Shown: piece after piece, positions 50,668 through 61,261 of the stretch
Position numbering within the stretch: the stretch's first letter is position 1
Layout: each line of letters opens with the position of its first letter
Source of the DNA: Syntrophobacteraceae bacterium
GTDB lineage: Bacteria; Desulfobacterota; Syntrophobacteria; Syntrophobacterales; Syntrophobacteraceae
Assembly (NCBI GenBank): GCA_003566995.1
Contig: PXBG01000151.1
Coordinates: forward strand, 1 to 64,000
Direction of reading: 5' to 3'
DNA: 64,000 nt
Program-made: the position numbers and the translations under genes
Notes under the pieces: generated by a model
Database searches by the model: none
Seen by the model: only the letters and a program-made list of their open reading frames with translations
What the model was told of the DNA's origin: nothing

Positions 50668-51537
50668 ATGAGACTGCGCAAAGTCATCATCTGGACCTTT
50701 CTGGCTTTTATGGGCCTGAGCTTCTTCCTGTGGTTCGCATCCAAAATGGATCTGCTGGCGGGGCCCAATCGCATCGCCGTCATTCGGATTCGAGGGGCCA
50801 TCGACAATGTGGAGGAAATTCTCAAAGCCATGAGGGAATACCGGGAAGACGACAATGTGCAGGCCATCATTCTGCGCATTGAATCCCCCGGTGGAGGCAT
50901 CGGTGCTTCTCAGGAACTGTACCTGGAAGTGAAACGCACACTTGCCGTCAAACCGGTGGTGGCTTCCCTGGGAGGAATCGCCGCATCGGGGGGTTACTAC
51001 ATCGCCTCCGCAACGGATCACATCGTGGCCAACCCGGGAACCATCACGGGGAGCATCGGGGTGGTGATTTCCTTTCCCAACCTCAGGGAACTCTTTGACA
51101 GGCTGGGGTATCAAACCATTATCATCAAGAGCGGGGAATTCAAAGACACGGGCAACCCAGGCCGTGAAATGACAGACGAGGAAAGAGACCTGCTGGAAGA
51201 TGCCATTCAGCAAGCTCACCAGCAGTTCATCCGCCACGTGGCCCTGGGCCGCGACATGCCCGAATCTGACGTGATGGAAATCGCCGATGGACGCATCCTC
51301 CTGGGAGAGAAGGCCCTCGAACTGGGCCTGATCGATGAACTGGGGAACTTTCACGACGCCGTCGCTGTGGCGGCCAGGCTCGGCGAGATCGAAGTGAAGC
51401 CCAAGATCATTTTCTTTGAAAAAAGAAAGTGGTCTCTCCTCGATTTTCTTCTGGGAACGAACATGAGTGAAAAGGTGGTGGAGGCCCTTGACGGGTCGCA
51501 CAGCTTCATCCGCTACCAGCTCCCTGCCCCTTCATGA
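50668..51537 (+). CDS. sppA: Signal peptide peptidase SppA
   Basis: The 289-residue protein has an N-terminal membrane anchor (VIIWTFLAFMGLSFFLWFAS) and one S49 protease domain, as in short SppA proteins: IAVIRIRGAID, ESPGGGIGASQELY, the nucleophile Ser in VVASLGGIAASGGYYIAS, and the catalytic Lys in IIIKSGEFKDTGNPG. It digests leftover signal peptides in the membrane. GGAAG sits before the ATG. Length is that of the single-domain 36K-like family. It follows the rpsA terminator, so it probably has its own promoter or partial readthrough. Confidence 0.94.
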   Translation: MRLRKVIIWTFLAFMGLSFFLWFASKMDLLAGPNRIAVIRIRGAIDNVEEILKAMREYREDDNVQAIILRIESPGGGIGASQELYLEVKRTLAVKPVVASLGGIAASGGYYIASATDHIVANPGTITGSIGVVISFPNLRELFDRLGYQTIIIKSGEFKDTGNPGREMTDEERDLLEDAIQQAHQQFIRHVALGRDMPESDVMEIADGRILLGEKALELGLIDELGNFHDAVAVAARLGEIEVKPKIIFFEKRKWSLLDFLLGTNMSEKVVEALDGSHSFIRYQLPAPS

Positions 51538-51610
51538 CTTTTTGCACACAACTCACTGCCCGGAAGGCCTGGCACACAGCAGGGACGTGACGGAAAAATC
51601 CGGGGAAGCT

Positions 51611-52219
51611 TCAAAAAACGTTCACATCCCCCAGCCCTTCACGAAGGACTTCCGGTTCATCATCGATGAGTGAAATGACGCTGGAGGGCTGACCGGAGAC
51701 AGCGCCGCCATCCACGATGAGGTCGATGGCATGACCGAGGACGCTCTTGACTTCGTGGGGCGTGGCCAGGATCTCGTCCGTTTCCGGGTTCGTGGCGCTG
51801 GTGCTGATCACGGGGTGTCCCAGCTCCCCCACGATGTGGAGGCAGACCGCATGGTCGGGAACCCGGATTCCCACCGTCTGGCGCTTGGTGAGCATGATTT
51901 TGGGCACCAGGCGGGATCCCTCCAGCACAAAGGTGTAGGGACCCGGCAGCAGGCGCTTCATGGTCTTGTAGGCATAATTGGTCACCCGGGCGTACTCGCT
52001 GATGTTTTTGAGGTCACTGCAGATGAAGCTGAAGGGCTGAGTGGGGGACCGCCGTTTGAGTTTGTAAATCTTTTCGATGGCCGATTTGTTGAAAAGATCA
52101 CACCCTATTCCATAAAAGGTGTCCGTGGGATAGACGATGATTCCGCCGCTTCGCAGAACGTCCACAATCTTTTTGATCTTTCTTGGTTCGGGGTGGTTCG
52201 GGTTGATTTCCAGAATCAT
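51611..52219 (-). CDS. Sua5/YciO/YrdC family protein
   Basis: From ATG 52219 the protein has 202 residues. It shows SGGIIVYPTDTFYGIGCDLFNKSAIEKIYKLKRRSPTQPFSF (threonylcarbamoyl-AMP synthase fold), LPGPYTFVLEGS, VGIRVPDH, and STSATNPETDE. The KRR and SPTQP details fit the YciO subgroup rather than the essential Sua5/TsaC. Role is nucleic-acid binding or tRNA t6A formation. AAGGAAGG precedes the ATG; the frame upstream is longer but not conserved. Confidence 0.9.
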   Translation of the reverse strand: MILEINPNHPEPRKIKKIVDVLRSGGIIVYPTDTFYGIGCDLFNKSAIEKIYKLKRRSPTQPFSFICSDLKNISEYARVTNYAYKTMKRLLPGPYTFVLEGSRLVPKIMLTKRQTVGIRVPDHAVCLHIVGELGHPVISTSATNPETDEILATPHEVKSVLGHAIDLIVDGGAVSGQPSSVISLIDDEPEVLREGLGDVNVF

Positions 52220-52445
52220 GGCCTTCCTTTCTGGCTGAATCGGCTTCCCTCCCCTGCTTTGCATGGGTCCCCGTTGTTTGTGCAAATGAGCGGTGGCGGG
52301 GACAGGAAAAAAGAGGCGGGAAGCCAGTGTCGGCATGGCAAAACAAACACAAACATCCCCCGTGGGATCGAGTTCAAGAAAAACGAATATCGTATGTCTT
52401 GTAAATAAACGGATGGTCCCCAGCATGTCAAGGACTCACAGAGAA

Positions 52446-53480
52446 ATGGGTTTGCCCCGCTCCACTCCCTCCTTGAGGTTTGGAGCCATAGATCTGGGAT
52501 CCCACACCATTCGGCTTCTTGTGGGTGAACTGAAAGGCGGGCGGGTGATGGAACCCCTCCATGGAGACCGAAGGGTCACCAGGCTGGCGCAGGGCTTTCA
52601 CCCTGACCAGTCCCTCAAGGAGCCCGCCATGGAAAGAAGCCTTCGGGTCCTGGAAGAATATGCACGTGTGCTGAAAACCATGCGCACCCGAACCATCGCA
52701 TGCGGCGCCACGGGAGTGCTTCGCCGGGCCCGGAACAAGGAAGAGTTTCTCCATCGGGCCCATCAGGCTTCGGGGATTTCCCCCCGCCTTCTGTCGGAGC
52801 AGGACGAAGCCCTTCTCTCGGCCAAGGGCGTGTTGAGCGTGCTCCCACCGTGCTCCGGAGTGGTGGTTCTCTTCGACCTGGGGGGCAGCAGCACAGAATT
52901 CACCGTGGTCCATCCTCTCCAGCACCAGAAAGTTTCCTGCACGAGCGTGTTCCTGGGGGCGGCCACCACCACCGAGCGCTTCCTGCAGGAGGATCCTCCC
53001 GGCAAAGACTCTCTGAACCAAGCCGCGGCTCACATCATCTCCACCCTGAAACCCACCCTGGAGCGTGTTGTGCGCAACATTCACGATTTATCCCCTTCCT
53101 CCCCGCCCATCACCCTGGTGGGGACGGCGGGAACGGTGACCACCCTCGCAGCCATGAAACTGAAAATGACCGACTACCGTGCTCATCGCGTCAATGGCCT
53201 CACCCTGGAAAGAGACTGGATCGCTCAGCAGGTGGAGGAACTGGCTTCCTCCACCCTCGAGCAGCGACGGCGCATGGCGGGCCTCGAAAAGGGAAGGGAG
53301 GACATCATTTTGGGGGGAGCCCTGGTGGTTCAGAAAATCCTGGAAGGCCTCCACCTGGACAGGATGGTGGTCACGGATGCGGGTCTTCTGGAAGGCTTGC
53401 TCCTGGATGGTGCGCAAAGGGCCCTGGAGCTGCCTGAAACCCTTTTGAGCCCCTTGACATGGCACACGCAAAAAGGTTAG
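52446..53480 (+). CDS. ppx: Exopolyphosphatase / guanosine pentaphosphatase family protein
   Basis: The protein (344 residues from ATG 52446) has the ASKHA fold of Ppx/GppA: FGAIDLGSHTIRLLVGEL, ACGATGVLRRARN, VLFDLGGSSTEF (phosphate-2 loop), VGTAGTVTTLAAMKL and DAGLLEGLLLDGA. It degrades polyphosphate or pppGpp, linking to the stringent response. Its start is uncertain; two in-frame ATG codons further upstream (52413, 52425) are possible but none has a strong ribosome binding site. It lacks the extra C-terminal HD domain of long Ppx proteins. guaB follows after 67 bases. Confidence 0.87.
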   Translation: MGLPRSTPSLRFGAIDLGSHTIRLLVGELKGGRVMEPLHGDRRVTRLAQGFHPDQSLKEPAMERSLRVLEEYARVLKTMRTRTIACGATGVLRRARNKEEFLHRAHQASGISPRLLSEQDEALLSAKGVLSVLPPCSGVVVLFDLGGSSTEFTVVHPLQHQKVSCTSVFLGAATTTERFLQEDPPGKDSLNQAAAHIISTLKPTLERVVRNIHDLSPSSPPITLVGTAGTVTTLAAMKLKMTDYRAHRVNGLTLERDWIAQQVEELASSTLEQRRRMAGLEKGREDIILGGALVVQKILEGLHLDRMVVTDAGLLEGLLLDGAQRALELPETLLSPLTWHTQKG

Positions 53481-53547
53481 AGGCCTTCCCATCCCACGGG
53501 ACGGGAAAGGCATTCCCTTCATACAACCACCAACGGAGATGTGATTG

Positions 53548-55026
<1,479 letters not shown>

Positions 55027-55053
55027 CGAAGAACTTCTCACAGGAAAAACCCT

Positions 55054-56610
55054 ATGAACTTTGACCACCTGCATGAAGAACGCATCCTCATACTGGATTT
55101 CGGTTCCCAGTACACTCAGCTCATTGCCAGGCGTGTGCGGGAAAGCCATGTCTATTGCGAGATTCATCCTTTCAACATGTCCATGGAGTCCATCCGCAGT
55201 TTTCAACCCAAAGGAATCATCCTCTCGGGGAGTCCCAGCACCGTCCATGACAAGGACGCTCCCCTGTCCGACCCGCAAGTCTTTCAGCTGGGAGTTCCCG
55301 TCCTGGGCATCTGCTACGGCATGCAGGTCATGTCCCACCAACTGGGGGGCGCCGTGGAAAAAGCGCTGCAGCGTGAATACGGGCCAGCCAGCATACAGGT
55401 GGATCATGGGGAGGAACTCCTCAGAGATGTGGAACAGGAATCGGTGCGCGTCTGGATGAGCCATGGAGATCGAATCCTCAGGATACCGCCCGGTTTCACC
55501 ATCATGGCCCACAGCGCCAACTCCCCGGTGGCCGCCATGGGCGACACGGACCGGCACTTCTACGGGGTGCAATTTCATCCTGAAGTGGCCCACACGCCCA
55601 GCGGGTCCATCATCCTCGAAAACTTCCTCTTCCGCATCTGCCGCTGCCGCTCCAACTGGACCATGAAGTCCTTCGTGGAATCAGCCACGGAAGCCATCAG
55701 GCAAAAGGTGGGCGATGACCAGGTCATCTGCGCCCTGAGCGGCGGAGTGGACAGCTCTGTGGTGGCAGTTCTCATTCACAAGGCCATCGGCCAGCGCCTC
55801 CACTGCATCTTCGTGAACAACGGCCTTCTGAGAAAAGGTGAAGCGGAGAATGTGCAGCGGGTTTTCCGCGACCATTTTGAATTGAACCTCACTTACGTGG
55901 ACGCCTCCGAACTCTTCCTGTCCAAGCTCAAGGGCATCGCGGACCCGGAGCAAAAACGCAAGATCATTGGAAATCTTTTCATTCAGGTGTTTGAGCAGGA
56001 AGCCGCCCGCCTGCCCAATGCCAAATACCTCGCCCAGGGCACCCTTTATCCCGATGTGATCGAGAGCGTCTCTTTCAAGGGGCCCTCTGCGACCATCAAA
56101 AGCCACCACAATGTGGGAGGGCTTCCCGAGCGCATGCAGCTCAAACTCATCGAACCTCTCCGGGAACTCTTCAAGGACGAGGCCCGCATGGTGGGCAGGG
56201 AACTGGGTCTTCCCGAACCGAGCATCATGCGCCATCCCTTTCCCGGACCGGGCCTGGCCATTCGCACCCTGGGAGAGATCACCGCCGAAGACCTGCACAT
56301 TCTCCGGGAAGCTGACAGCATCATTCTGGAGGAAATGGAAGTTTCGGGATGGTATGAGAAGGTGTGGCAGGCTTTCGCCGTCTTGCTGCCTATCCGCTCG
56401 GTGGGTGTCATGGGCGACGAACGGACCTATGAACGGGTCATCGCCGTTCGCGTGGTGGAAAGCGTGGACGCCATGACCGCCGACTGGGCCAAGCTGCCCT
56501 ACGGCATTCTGGAAAAGATTTCCAACCGCATCATCAACGAGGTGAGCGGCATCAACAGAGTGGTCTACGACATTTCCTCCAAGCCGCCGAGCACCATCGA
56601 ATGGGAATGA
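55054..56610 (+). CDS. guaA: GMP synthase (glutamine-hydrolysing)
   Basis: The 518-residue enzyme converts XMP to GMP. The N-terminal class I glutaminase (about 10-195) has [13 protein letters not shown], the nucleophile Cys in [11 protein letters not shown] and the His-Glu pair in GVQFHPEV. The ATP pyrophosphatase domain (about 205-390) has the P-loop [14 protein letters not shown]. The C-terminal dimerisation domain ends [15 protein letters not shown], the family signature. Length is typical. It follows guaB directly. Confidence 0.98.
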   Translation: MNFDHLHEERILILDFGSQYTQLIARRVRESHVYCEIHPFNMSMESIRSFQPKGIILSGSPSTVHDKDAPLSDPQVFQLGVPVLGICYGMQVMSHQLGGAVEKALQREYGPASIQVDHGEELLRDVEQESVRVWMSHGDRILRIPPGFTIMAHSANSPVAAMGDTDRHFYGVQFHPEVAHTPSGSIILENFLFRICRCRSNWTMKSFVESATEAIRQKVGDDQVICALSGGVDSSVVAVLIHKAIGQRLHCIFVNNGLLRKGEAENVQRVFRDHFELNLTYVDASELFLSKLKGIADPEQKRKIIGNLFIQVFEQEAARLPNAKYLAQGTLYPDVIESVSFKGPSATIKSHHNVGGLPERMQLKLIEPLRELFKDEARMVGRELGLPEPSIMRHPFPGPGLAIRTLGEITAEDLHILREADSIILEEMEVSGWYEKVWQAFAVLLPIRSVGVMGDERTYERVIAVRVVESVDAMTADWAKLPYGILEKISNRIINEVSGINRVVYDISSKPPSTIEWE

Positions 56611-56652
56611 GTTTTTTGAAAAAACAGGGTGCTTTCCCCAGGGGGATGATTC

Positions 56653-57405
56653 ATGCCACCGCGCATTTTTGATTCCCGGGACCGCTTCTACCGCCGGCAC
56701 TCTCCCCATGCCAGGAGGTGGCAAACTTTCCAGGTCCTTTTCAGGGAAACGGACCTCTGGATCCGGGCAGAGAAAAATCTTCAGGAAGAAGCCCTGGCCG
56801 AGGTTTTGAACTGCCGCCGCCAGTTGCAGGCCTATGCCGAGAGCAACCCTCTTTTTCTCTCGTCTTTCAAACCCCTTCCCCGGGATCCCTTCGCGCCCCC
56901 TGTTTTGAGGGAAATGCTGGAAGCCGCCGCCACGGCCCAGGTGGGTCCCATGGCGGCCGTTGCGGGAGCTGTGGCCCAGCATGTGGGCCGTGCCCTTGGA
57001 AAACTGACCTCGCAGGTCATCGTGGAAAACGGGGGGGACTGCTACCTGGATCTGAAAGAGGAAATCACGGTGGGTCTCTATGCGGGGCCCTCATCGCCTT
57101 TCAGCCACCAGCTTGGCCTGCGCTTCACCAGCGATCGGTTTCCCCTGGGGGTTTGCACCTCTTCGGGCACAGTGGGCCATTCCGTGAGCCTGGGCAAAGC
57201 CGATTCGGTCACGGTCATCTCCCCATGCGCCGCTGTGGCGGATGCAGCGGCGACGGCCCTTGGAAACCTCATTCAAACCTCCCGGGACATGGCCCGTGTC
57301 CTGAACAAAGCCGCATCCATGGAAAAGGTGGAAGGAGTGGTGGTGACCCTGGGGGAAAAAATGGGAGCCTGGGGACAGGTGGAGCTGGTCCCCCTGCAAC
57401 CCTGA
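56653..57405 (+). CDS. UPF0280 family protein
   Basis: The 250-residue protein shows UPF0280 features: FRETDLWIRAEKNLQEEALA near residue 30-50, PVLREMLEAAATAQVGPMAAVAGAVAQ (about 92-118), VIVENGGDCYLDLKEEI and GVCTSSGTVGHSVSLGKADS, with a C-terminal AVADAAATALGN. The motif order resembles ApbE flavin transferases, to which UPF0280 is structurally related. Function is unknown. Closely follows guaA (42 bases) on the same strand. Confidence 0.9.
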   Translation: MPPRIFDSRDRFYRRHSPHARRWQTFQVLFRETDLWIRAEKNLQEEALAEVLNCRRQLQAYAESNPLFLSSFKPLPRDPFAPPVLREMLEAAATAQVGPMAAVAGAVAQHVGRALGKLTSQVIVENGGDCYLDLKEEITVGLYAGPSSPFSHQLGLRFTSDRFPLGVCTSSGTVGHSVSLGKADSVTVISPCAAVADAAATALGNLIQTSRDMARVLNKAASMEKVEGVVVTLGEKMGAWGQVELVPLQP

Positions 57406-57552
57406 CTTTGGGGAAAGATGCAAAGAACCGGGCGCCCGCGCACCCTTTCCCGGGGAAATCATTTTGTGTTTTGAAAAGTGGCTGGTATATTACAACCACT
57501 GAAAGAGAGAAGACCTCATGCTTTCCATCCCTGCTTTCAGGGCGGCACACTC

Positions 57553-58029
57553 ATGAAACTGGTCTTGATGTCCGACACGCACCTTCGAAGCCTGACCGAA
57601 GAGTTCGTGCAAATCTGTGATCATTATTGCTCCGACGCGGACCTGGTCATTCACCTGGGGGACTGGACCCGCAAAGAAGTCCTGGATCACCTTGAGACTT
57701 TTCCCCTGGAAGCGGTGGCCGGCAACATGGATGGACCGGAGATCTCTCAACGGCTTCCCCGAAAAAAAATTCTGGATGTGGGGGGGGTTCGCCTGGGCCT
57801 GGCCCATGGATGGGGATCCTACAGCGATCTTCCCTGGAGGCTCTTCAAGGAATTCAGCCAAGTGGACGCCATTCTTTTCGGTCACACGCACCAGCCTCTG
57901 GTGGAAAAGAAAAACGGTGTCCTCTTTTTCAACCCGGGCTCCCTCTTCCATGGCCGCAGCATCCGCAGCCGCACACTGGGCATCCTTCATCTGGAGGATT
58001 GTGTTCGAACCCAAATCGTGAACATTTAG
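57553..58029 (+). CDS. YfcE/MJ0936-type metallophosphoesterase
   Basis: From ATG 57553 the protein has 158 residues, a typical length. Metal-binding motifs are visible: VLMSDTHLRS (Asp, His), VIHLGDW (Asp), AVAGNMDG (Asn), LGLAHGWG (His) and LFGHTHQPLVEK (GHTH). It hydrolyses small phosphodiesters in vitro; the natural substrate is unknown. The longer upstream frame lacks a start with good support. Confidence 0.92.
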   Translation: MKLVLMSDTHLRSLTEEFVQICDHYCSDADLVIHLGDWTRKEVLDHLETFPLEAVAGNMDGPEISQRLPRKKILDVGGVRLGLAHGWGSYSDLPWRLFKEFSQVDAILFGHTHQPLVEKKNGVLFFNPGSLFHGRSIRSRTLGILHLEDCVRTQIVNI

Positions 58030-58038
58030 GATGGACCT

Positions 58039-58539
58039 ATGCAAAATCTCTGGGCTCCCTGGCGCATTGACTACATCCTGGGCGAGCGGGAAACCTACTG
58101 CATCTTCTGCCCCGAAGGCGACGGGCTCTCCGATGAGGAGCGGCTCATCCTTCACCGAGGCCGCAACGTGATGGTCATGATGAACAAGTATCCCTACAAC
58201 AACGGTCACTTGCTCGTAGCGCCCTGGCGGCACCTCAACCGATACGAGGACCTGGAGGACAGGGAAATGCTGGATCTCTCCCGATGGATTCAGCGCTGCA
58301 TTGTCATCCTGCGGAAGGTGATGCGCCCCGATGGTTTCAACGTGGGACTCAACCTGGGAGTCGTGGCCGGAGCGGGCATTGAAGATCACCTCCATCAACA
58401 TGTGGTCCCCCGATGGAGCGGAGACACGAACTTCATGCCGGTTCTGGCGGATGTGAGAAGCATTCCGGAGCACTTGAAAGCCACTTATGCCAAGCTCTTA
58501 CCCCACTTCAAAAAGGAGGGCGCCCATGAAGCACTTTAG
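58039..58539 (+). CDS. HIT family hydrolase
   Basis: The 166-residue protein has the Ap4A-phosphorylase/FHIT-like region: MQNLWAPWRIDYI, CIFC, NKYPYNNGHLLVAPWRH, and the histidine triad EDHLHQHVVPRWSGD (HxHxH). It hydrolyses or phosphorolyses dinucleoside polyphosphates. The CIFC and later paired residues may bind zinc. Its stop codon overlaps the start of the following gene. Confidence 0.94.
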   Translation: MQNLWAPWRIDYILGERETYCIFCPEGDGLSDEERLILHRGRNVMVMMNKYPYNNGHLLVAPWRHLNRYEDLEDREMLDLSRWIQRCIVILRKVMRPDGFNVGLNLGVVAGAGIEDHLHQHVVPRWSGDTNFMPVLADVRSIPEHLKATYAKLLPHFKKEGAHEAL

Positions 58540-58831
58540 ATTGATCACCATCTTATTTGTCCTGTTCCACATAACCGTTTTCATATGGAAGAACATGGCC
58601 GCACTCAAGACCTCCATCCCATTCCGGTGGAACCTGTACTTCCTGGAGTTCCGCTGGGAACACCATGTGTACACCCTCCTGGCCTTTGCCCTTCTCGCGG
58701 GCCTGGTCCTGGGCGTGCTTGTCATGGTCAAACCCTATCAGAAAGCGAAAGCCTCGCTCAAAAGGGAGCGCGAAGCAAAATCCGCATCGAGTCCCGGCGC
58801 GGACAGTTCCAGCAGTTCTTCAGCCCAATAG
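58526..58831 (+). CDS. LapA-domain-like two-helix membrane protein
   Basis: ATG at 58526 follows AAAAGGAGGGCGCCC and starts inside the HIT gene's 3' end, so translation is coupled. The 101-residue protein has two membrane helices (LITILFVLFHITVFIW, TLLAFALLAGLVLGVLVMV), an intervening short loop (FEFRWEHHVYT-like) and a Ser-rich polar end. This fits the small LapA/DUF1049 group involved in lipopolysaccharide assembly. The family assignment is moderate. Confidence 0.7.
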   Translation: MKHFRLITILFVLFHITVFIWKNMAALKTSIPFRWNLYFLEFRWEHHVYTLLAFALLAGLVLGVLVMVKPYQKAKASLKREREAKSASSPGADSSSSSSAQ

Positions 58832-59189
58832 AATTCCCTGTCCGTCTCCACCTTCAGCGGCTTTCTCTTGAAGGCTTTTCCATGAGTTTGTCCAAGACCT
58901 TTCAAAATTCAATACGGCTTTTTTTCTTTCAGAACCTGTGTTAGACCTTCTGCGATTCATGGACCCATTCCCGCTCGACTCTTTCACTTCCTTTCCGTCC
59001 TATCAAGGTCCATCGCCCCATACGATTCCCAGTCCATAACCTGAGCTTTTGTTGGGGTTTCCGGGGAATTCCCGGACCCATCAAATTTCACGGCACAGGG
59101 CCGTTGGAGGCAAAAACCTTGTGAAGAGCAGCTTTGCAATGCACAAGACTGAATCATAACGGCCGTGATCGAGGTTCAAAAGAGAGCGA
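58832..59189. other. 358-bp intergenic region
   Basis: Precedes the sigma-54 regulator gene. It has a hairpin-like CCGGG-GAATT-CCCGG stretch near 59060-59075 without T-run; nothing else is recognised. Confidence 0.4.
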
Positions 59190-60572
59190 ATGCGAGAAAA
59201 ACACAAGATCCTCCTTGTGGATGACGAAGACCATTTCAGGGCAGCTCTTCGGCGCCTCCTGGAAAAAACCCACATCGTTCTCGAAGCCGGTACGGGAACC
59301 AAGGGCCTGGAAATGGCCCGGCAGGAGGAGCCCGATCTCATTCTTCTGGACATCGGGCTTCCCGACAGCAGCGGCCTGGAAATATTGCCCCGCTTCAAGG
59401 AACTTCGCCCTTCCCCCACAGTGATCATGATCACAGCCTATGAGCATGTGCGGGATGTGGTGATGGCCATCAAGCGGGGAGCCTTTGACTACCTGGTCAA
59501 ACCCGTGGACCTGGACGAGTTTGAGGTCACCATTCAAAAGGCCCTGGAGCACTCGGGACTCAAAAATGAAGTGGACCGGTTGCGGCAGGAAGTGCAGCGT
59601 CTTCGCGGGGAGGACAAACTCATCGGCAAGGATCCCAAGTTCATGGATGCTCAAATGCTCGCGGTCAAGACAGCCCAGAGCCGTGACGCAGGCGTTCTCA
59701 TTCAGGGTGAGAGCGGCGTGGGCAAGGAACTTTTTGCAAGGCTGATCCACAACGGAAGTCCCCGGGCCGCTTATCCCTTTGTGGCTCTCAACTGCGCCGC
59801 CTTCGGCACGGAAATCATCGAAAGCGAGCTTTTCGGCTATGAGAAAGGAGCGTTCACGGGCGCAAGGGCCGAAGGAAAGAACGGGTTGCTTCAGGTGGCG
59901 GACGGAGGCACTCTTTTTCTGGACGAAGTGGTGGAACTGCATCCGGAAATTCAGGCCAAGCTGCTGCGGGTGCTCGAGGAACGGGAATTCTATCCCGTGG
60001 GGGGCACCCGCAAGAAACAAGTGGACATTCGAATTGTTTCCGCCTGCAACCAGGATTTGTGGGAAGCCAGCGAACAAGGACGCTTTCGAAGGGATCTTTT
60101 CTTTCGCCTGGCCACCATACGCATTGACCTGCCTCCTCTGAGAGAACGGCGGGGAGACATTTTGCCCCTGGCCATGACCTTCATGGATGAATTCAACGAC
60201 AAGTACGGAAAAAGATTCCGAGGGTTCAGCCCCAACGCGGAAAAGATCCTGCTGTCCCATCCCTGGCCCGGAAACATACGGGAGTTGAGAAACACCCTCG
60301 AACGGGTCATTCTCCTGGAAAACGACGAGAATGTTCTGGGACGCCACCTTCACTTCCTGGACTCTTTCATGGCCGAAGGAGAAAAGCTGGAAAAGAGCGG
60401 TTTTTTCTTTCAGCTGCCCGAAACTTCCGTCTCCCTTGATGAAATAGAAAAACAAATCATCAGAGAAGCTTACGAGAAATGCAAAAGAAACAAGTCCAAA
60501 ACGGCGCGGTACCTGAAAATTCCCCGACACATTCTCACCTATCGAATGAAAAAGTTCGCAATGGAAGAATGA
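59190..60572 (+). CDS. NtrC-family sigma-54-dependent response regulator
   Basis: The 460-residue protein has receiver (about 6-120; acidic DDED, phospho-acceptor D54 in LILLDIGLPDSSG, KPVD), AAA+ central domain (about 145-370; Walker A GESGVGKE, sigma-54 loop GAFTGA, Walker B LFLDEV, arginine-containing RFRRDLFFRLA) and a Fis-type HTH (about 415-460; IEKQIIREAYEKCKRNKSKTARYLKI). It activates sigma-54 promoters when phosphorylated. Its HTH and catalytic motifs are intact. No kinase is adjacent. The next gene has a strong -24/-12 promoter match and is a likely target. Confidence 0.95.
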   Translation: MREKHKILLVDDEDHFRAALRRLLEKTHIVLEAGTGTKGLEMARQEEPDLILLDIGLPDSSGLEILPRFKELRPSPTVIMITAYEHVRDVVMAIKRGAFDYLVKPVDLDEFEVTIQKALEHSGLKNEVDRLRQEVQRLRGEDKLIGKDPKFMDAQMLAVKTAQSRDAGVLIQGESGVGKELFARLIHNGSPRAAYPFVALNCAAFGTEIIESELFGYEKGAFTGARAEGKNGLLQVADGGTLFLDEVVELHPEIQAKLLRVLEEREFYPVGGTRKKQVDIRIVSACNQDLWEASEQGRFRRDLFFRLATIRIDLPPLRERRGDILPLAMTFMDEFNDKYGKRFRGFSPNAEKILLSHPWPGNIRELRNTLERVILLENDENVLGRHLHFLDSFMAEGEKLEKSGFFFQLPETSVSLDEIEKQIIREAYEKCKRNKSKTARYLKIPRHILTYRMKKFAMEE

Positions 60573-60792
60573 ACAATATGGTCAACCCCCCGCCACACTG
60601 AACACTATTGCTCAAAAACAACCCACACCTCTTCCATTCCTTGTTTTTGTTTGGAAAACCATCGGAACATCCTCTCGGAAAAACCAGAAAAACCCCGGAA
60701 CCTGACCAATATTCATCAAAAACAAAACGCTTCACCCGGAACCCCTGTCCGTGAATGCTTGCGCCATGAAGGGGGACGCCACTTTATAGCTT

Positions 60793-60809
60793 TTGGCACA
60801 CTTCATGCT
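60793..60809 (+). promoter_or_regulatory. sigma-54 (-24/-12) promoter
   Basis: TTGGCACACTTCATGCT matches TGGCAC-N5-TTGCW: the GG and GC pairs are ten bases apart and one core base differs. Transcription would begin near 60820, 16 bases before the TTG start of the receiver gene. It is 220 bases downstream of the NtrC-type activator gene, the likely controller. Confidence 0.7.
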
Positions 60810-60835
60810 GATACATCATGCCACGGAGGCGGACC

Positions 60836-61261
60836 TTGAAAACTGTGCATCGTGTTTTGCTGGTTGAAGACAATCCTCCCCTGAGACGCTCTTTGGAAAA
60901 TTATCTTGAACGGGCTGGGTACATTTGTGACAGCTGCTCCACCGCCTGGGAATCGTTCCTGCTCACAGATGAACACTCCTATGACATTGTGATCGCCGAA
61001 TACCTTCTACCCGATGCCAATGGTGCTGAACTCCTGCGGAAGCTCCTGCTCAAAGCTCCTCACATGGAAACCATTCTCCTCTCTCAGTTCGACTTTCAAT
61101 GGGTTGCTGAAAATCTTCCGGACTTCGATCTGCACTGCTTTCTGAAAAAACCCTTTGACCTCGACGATTTCGAAATGGCTCTCACTCCTCTGACTGCTGA
61201 AACACGACCACGGCTGCCTGACCAAACAGAATCTCCTGATCAAACAGAACCCAATGTGTGA
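60836..61261 (+). CDS. Receiver-domain protein with Glu in place of phospho-acceptor Asp
   Basis: From a TTG at 60836, preceded by GGAGGCGGACC, the protein has 141 residues. It is receiver-like: VLLVEDNPPLRRSLENYL (acidic residues 11-12), IVIAEYLLPDANGAELL, LLSQFD, and FLKKPFD (the conserved Lys). The usual phospho-acceptor Asp is Glu55 (IVIAE), a change that often mimics the phosphorylated state. A Pro/Gln-rich tail (LPDQTESPDQTEPNV) follows with two copies of PDQTE. No output domain is visible. A sigma-54 promoter lies directly upstream. An ATG six codons earlier is less likely for lack of a ribosome binding site. Confidence 0.72.
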   Translation: MKTVHRVLLVEDNPPLRRSLENYLERAGYICDSCSTAWESFLLTDEHSYDIVIAEYLLPDANGAELLRKLLLKAPHMETILLSQFDFQWVAENLPDFDLHCFLKKPFDLDDFEMALTPLTAETRPRLPDQTESPDQTEPNV

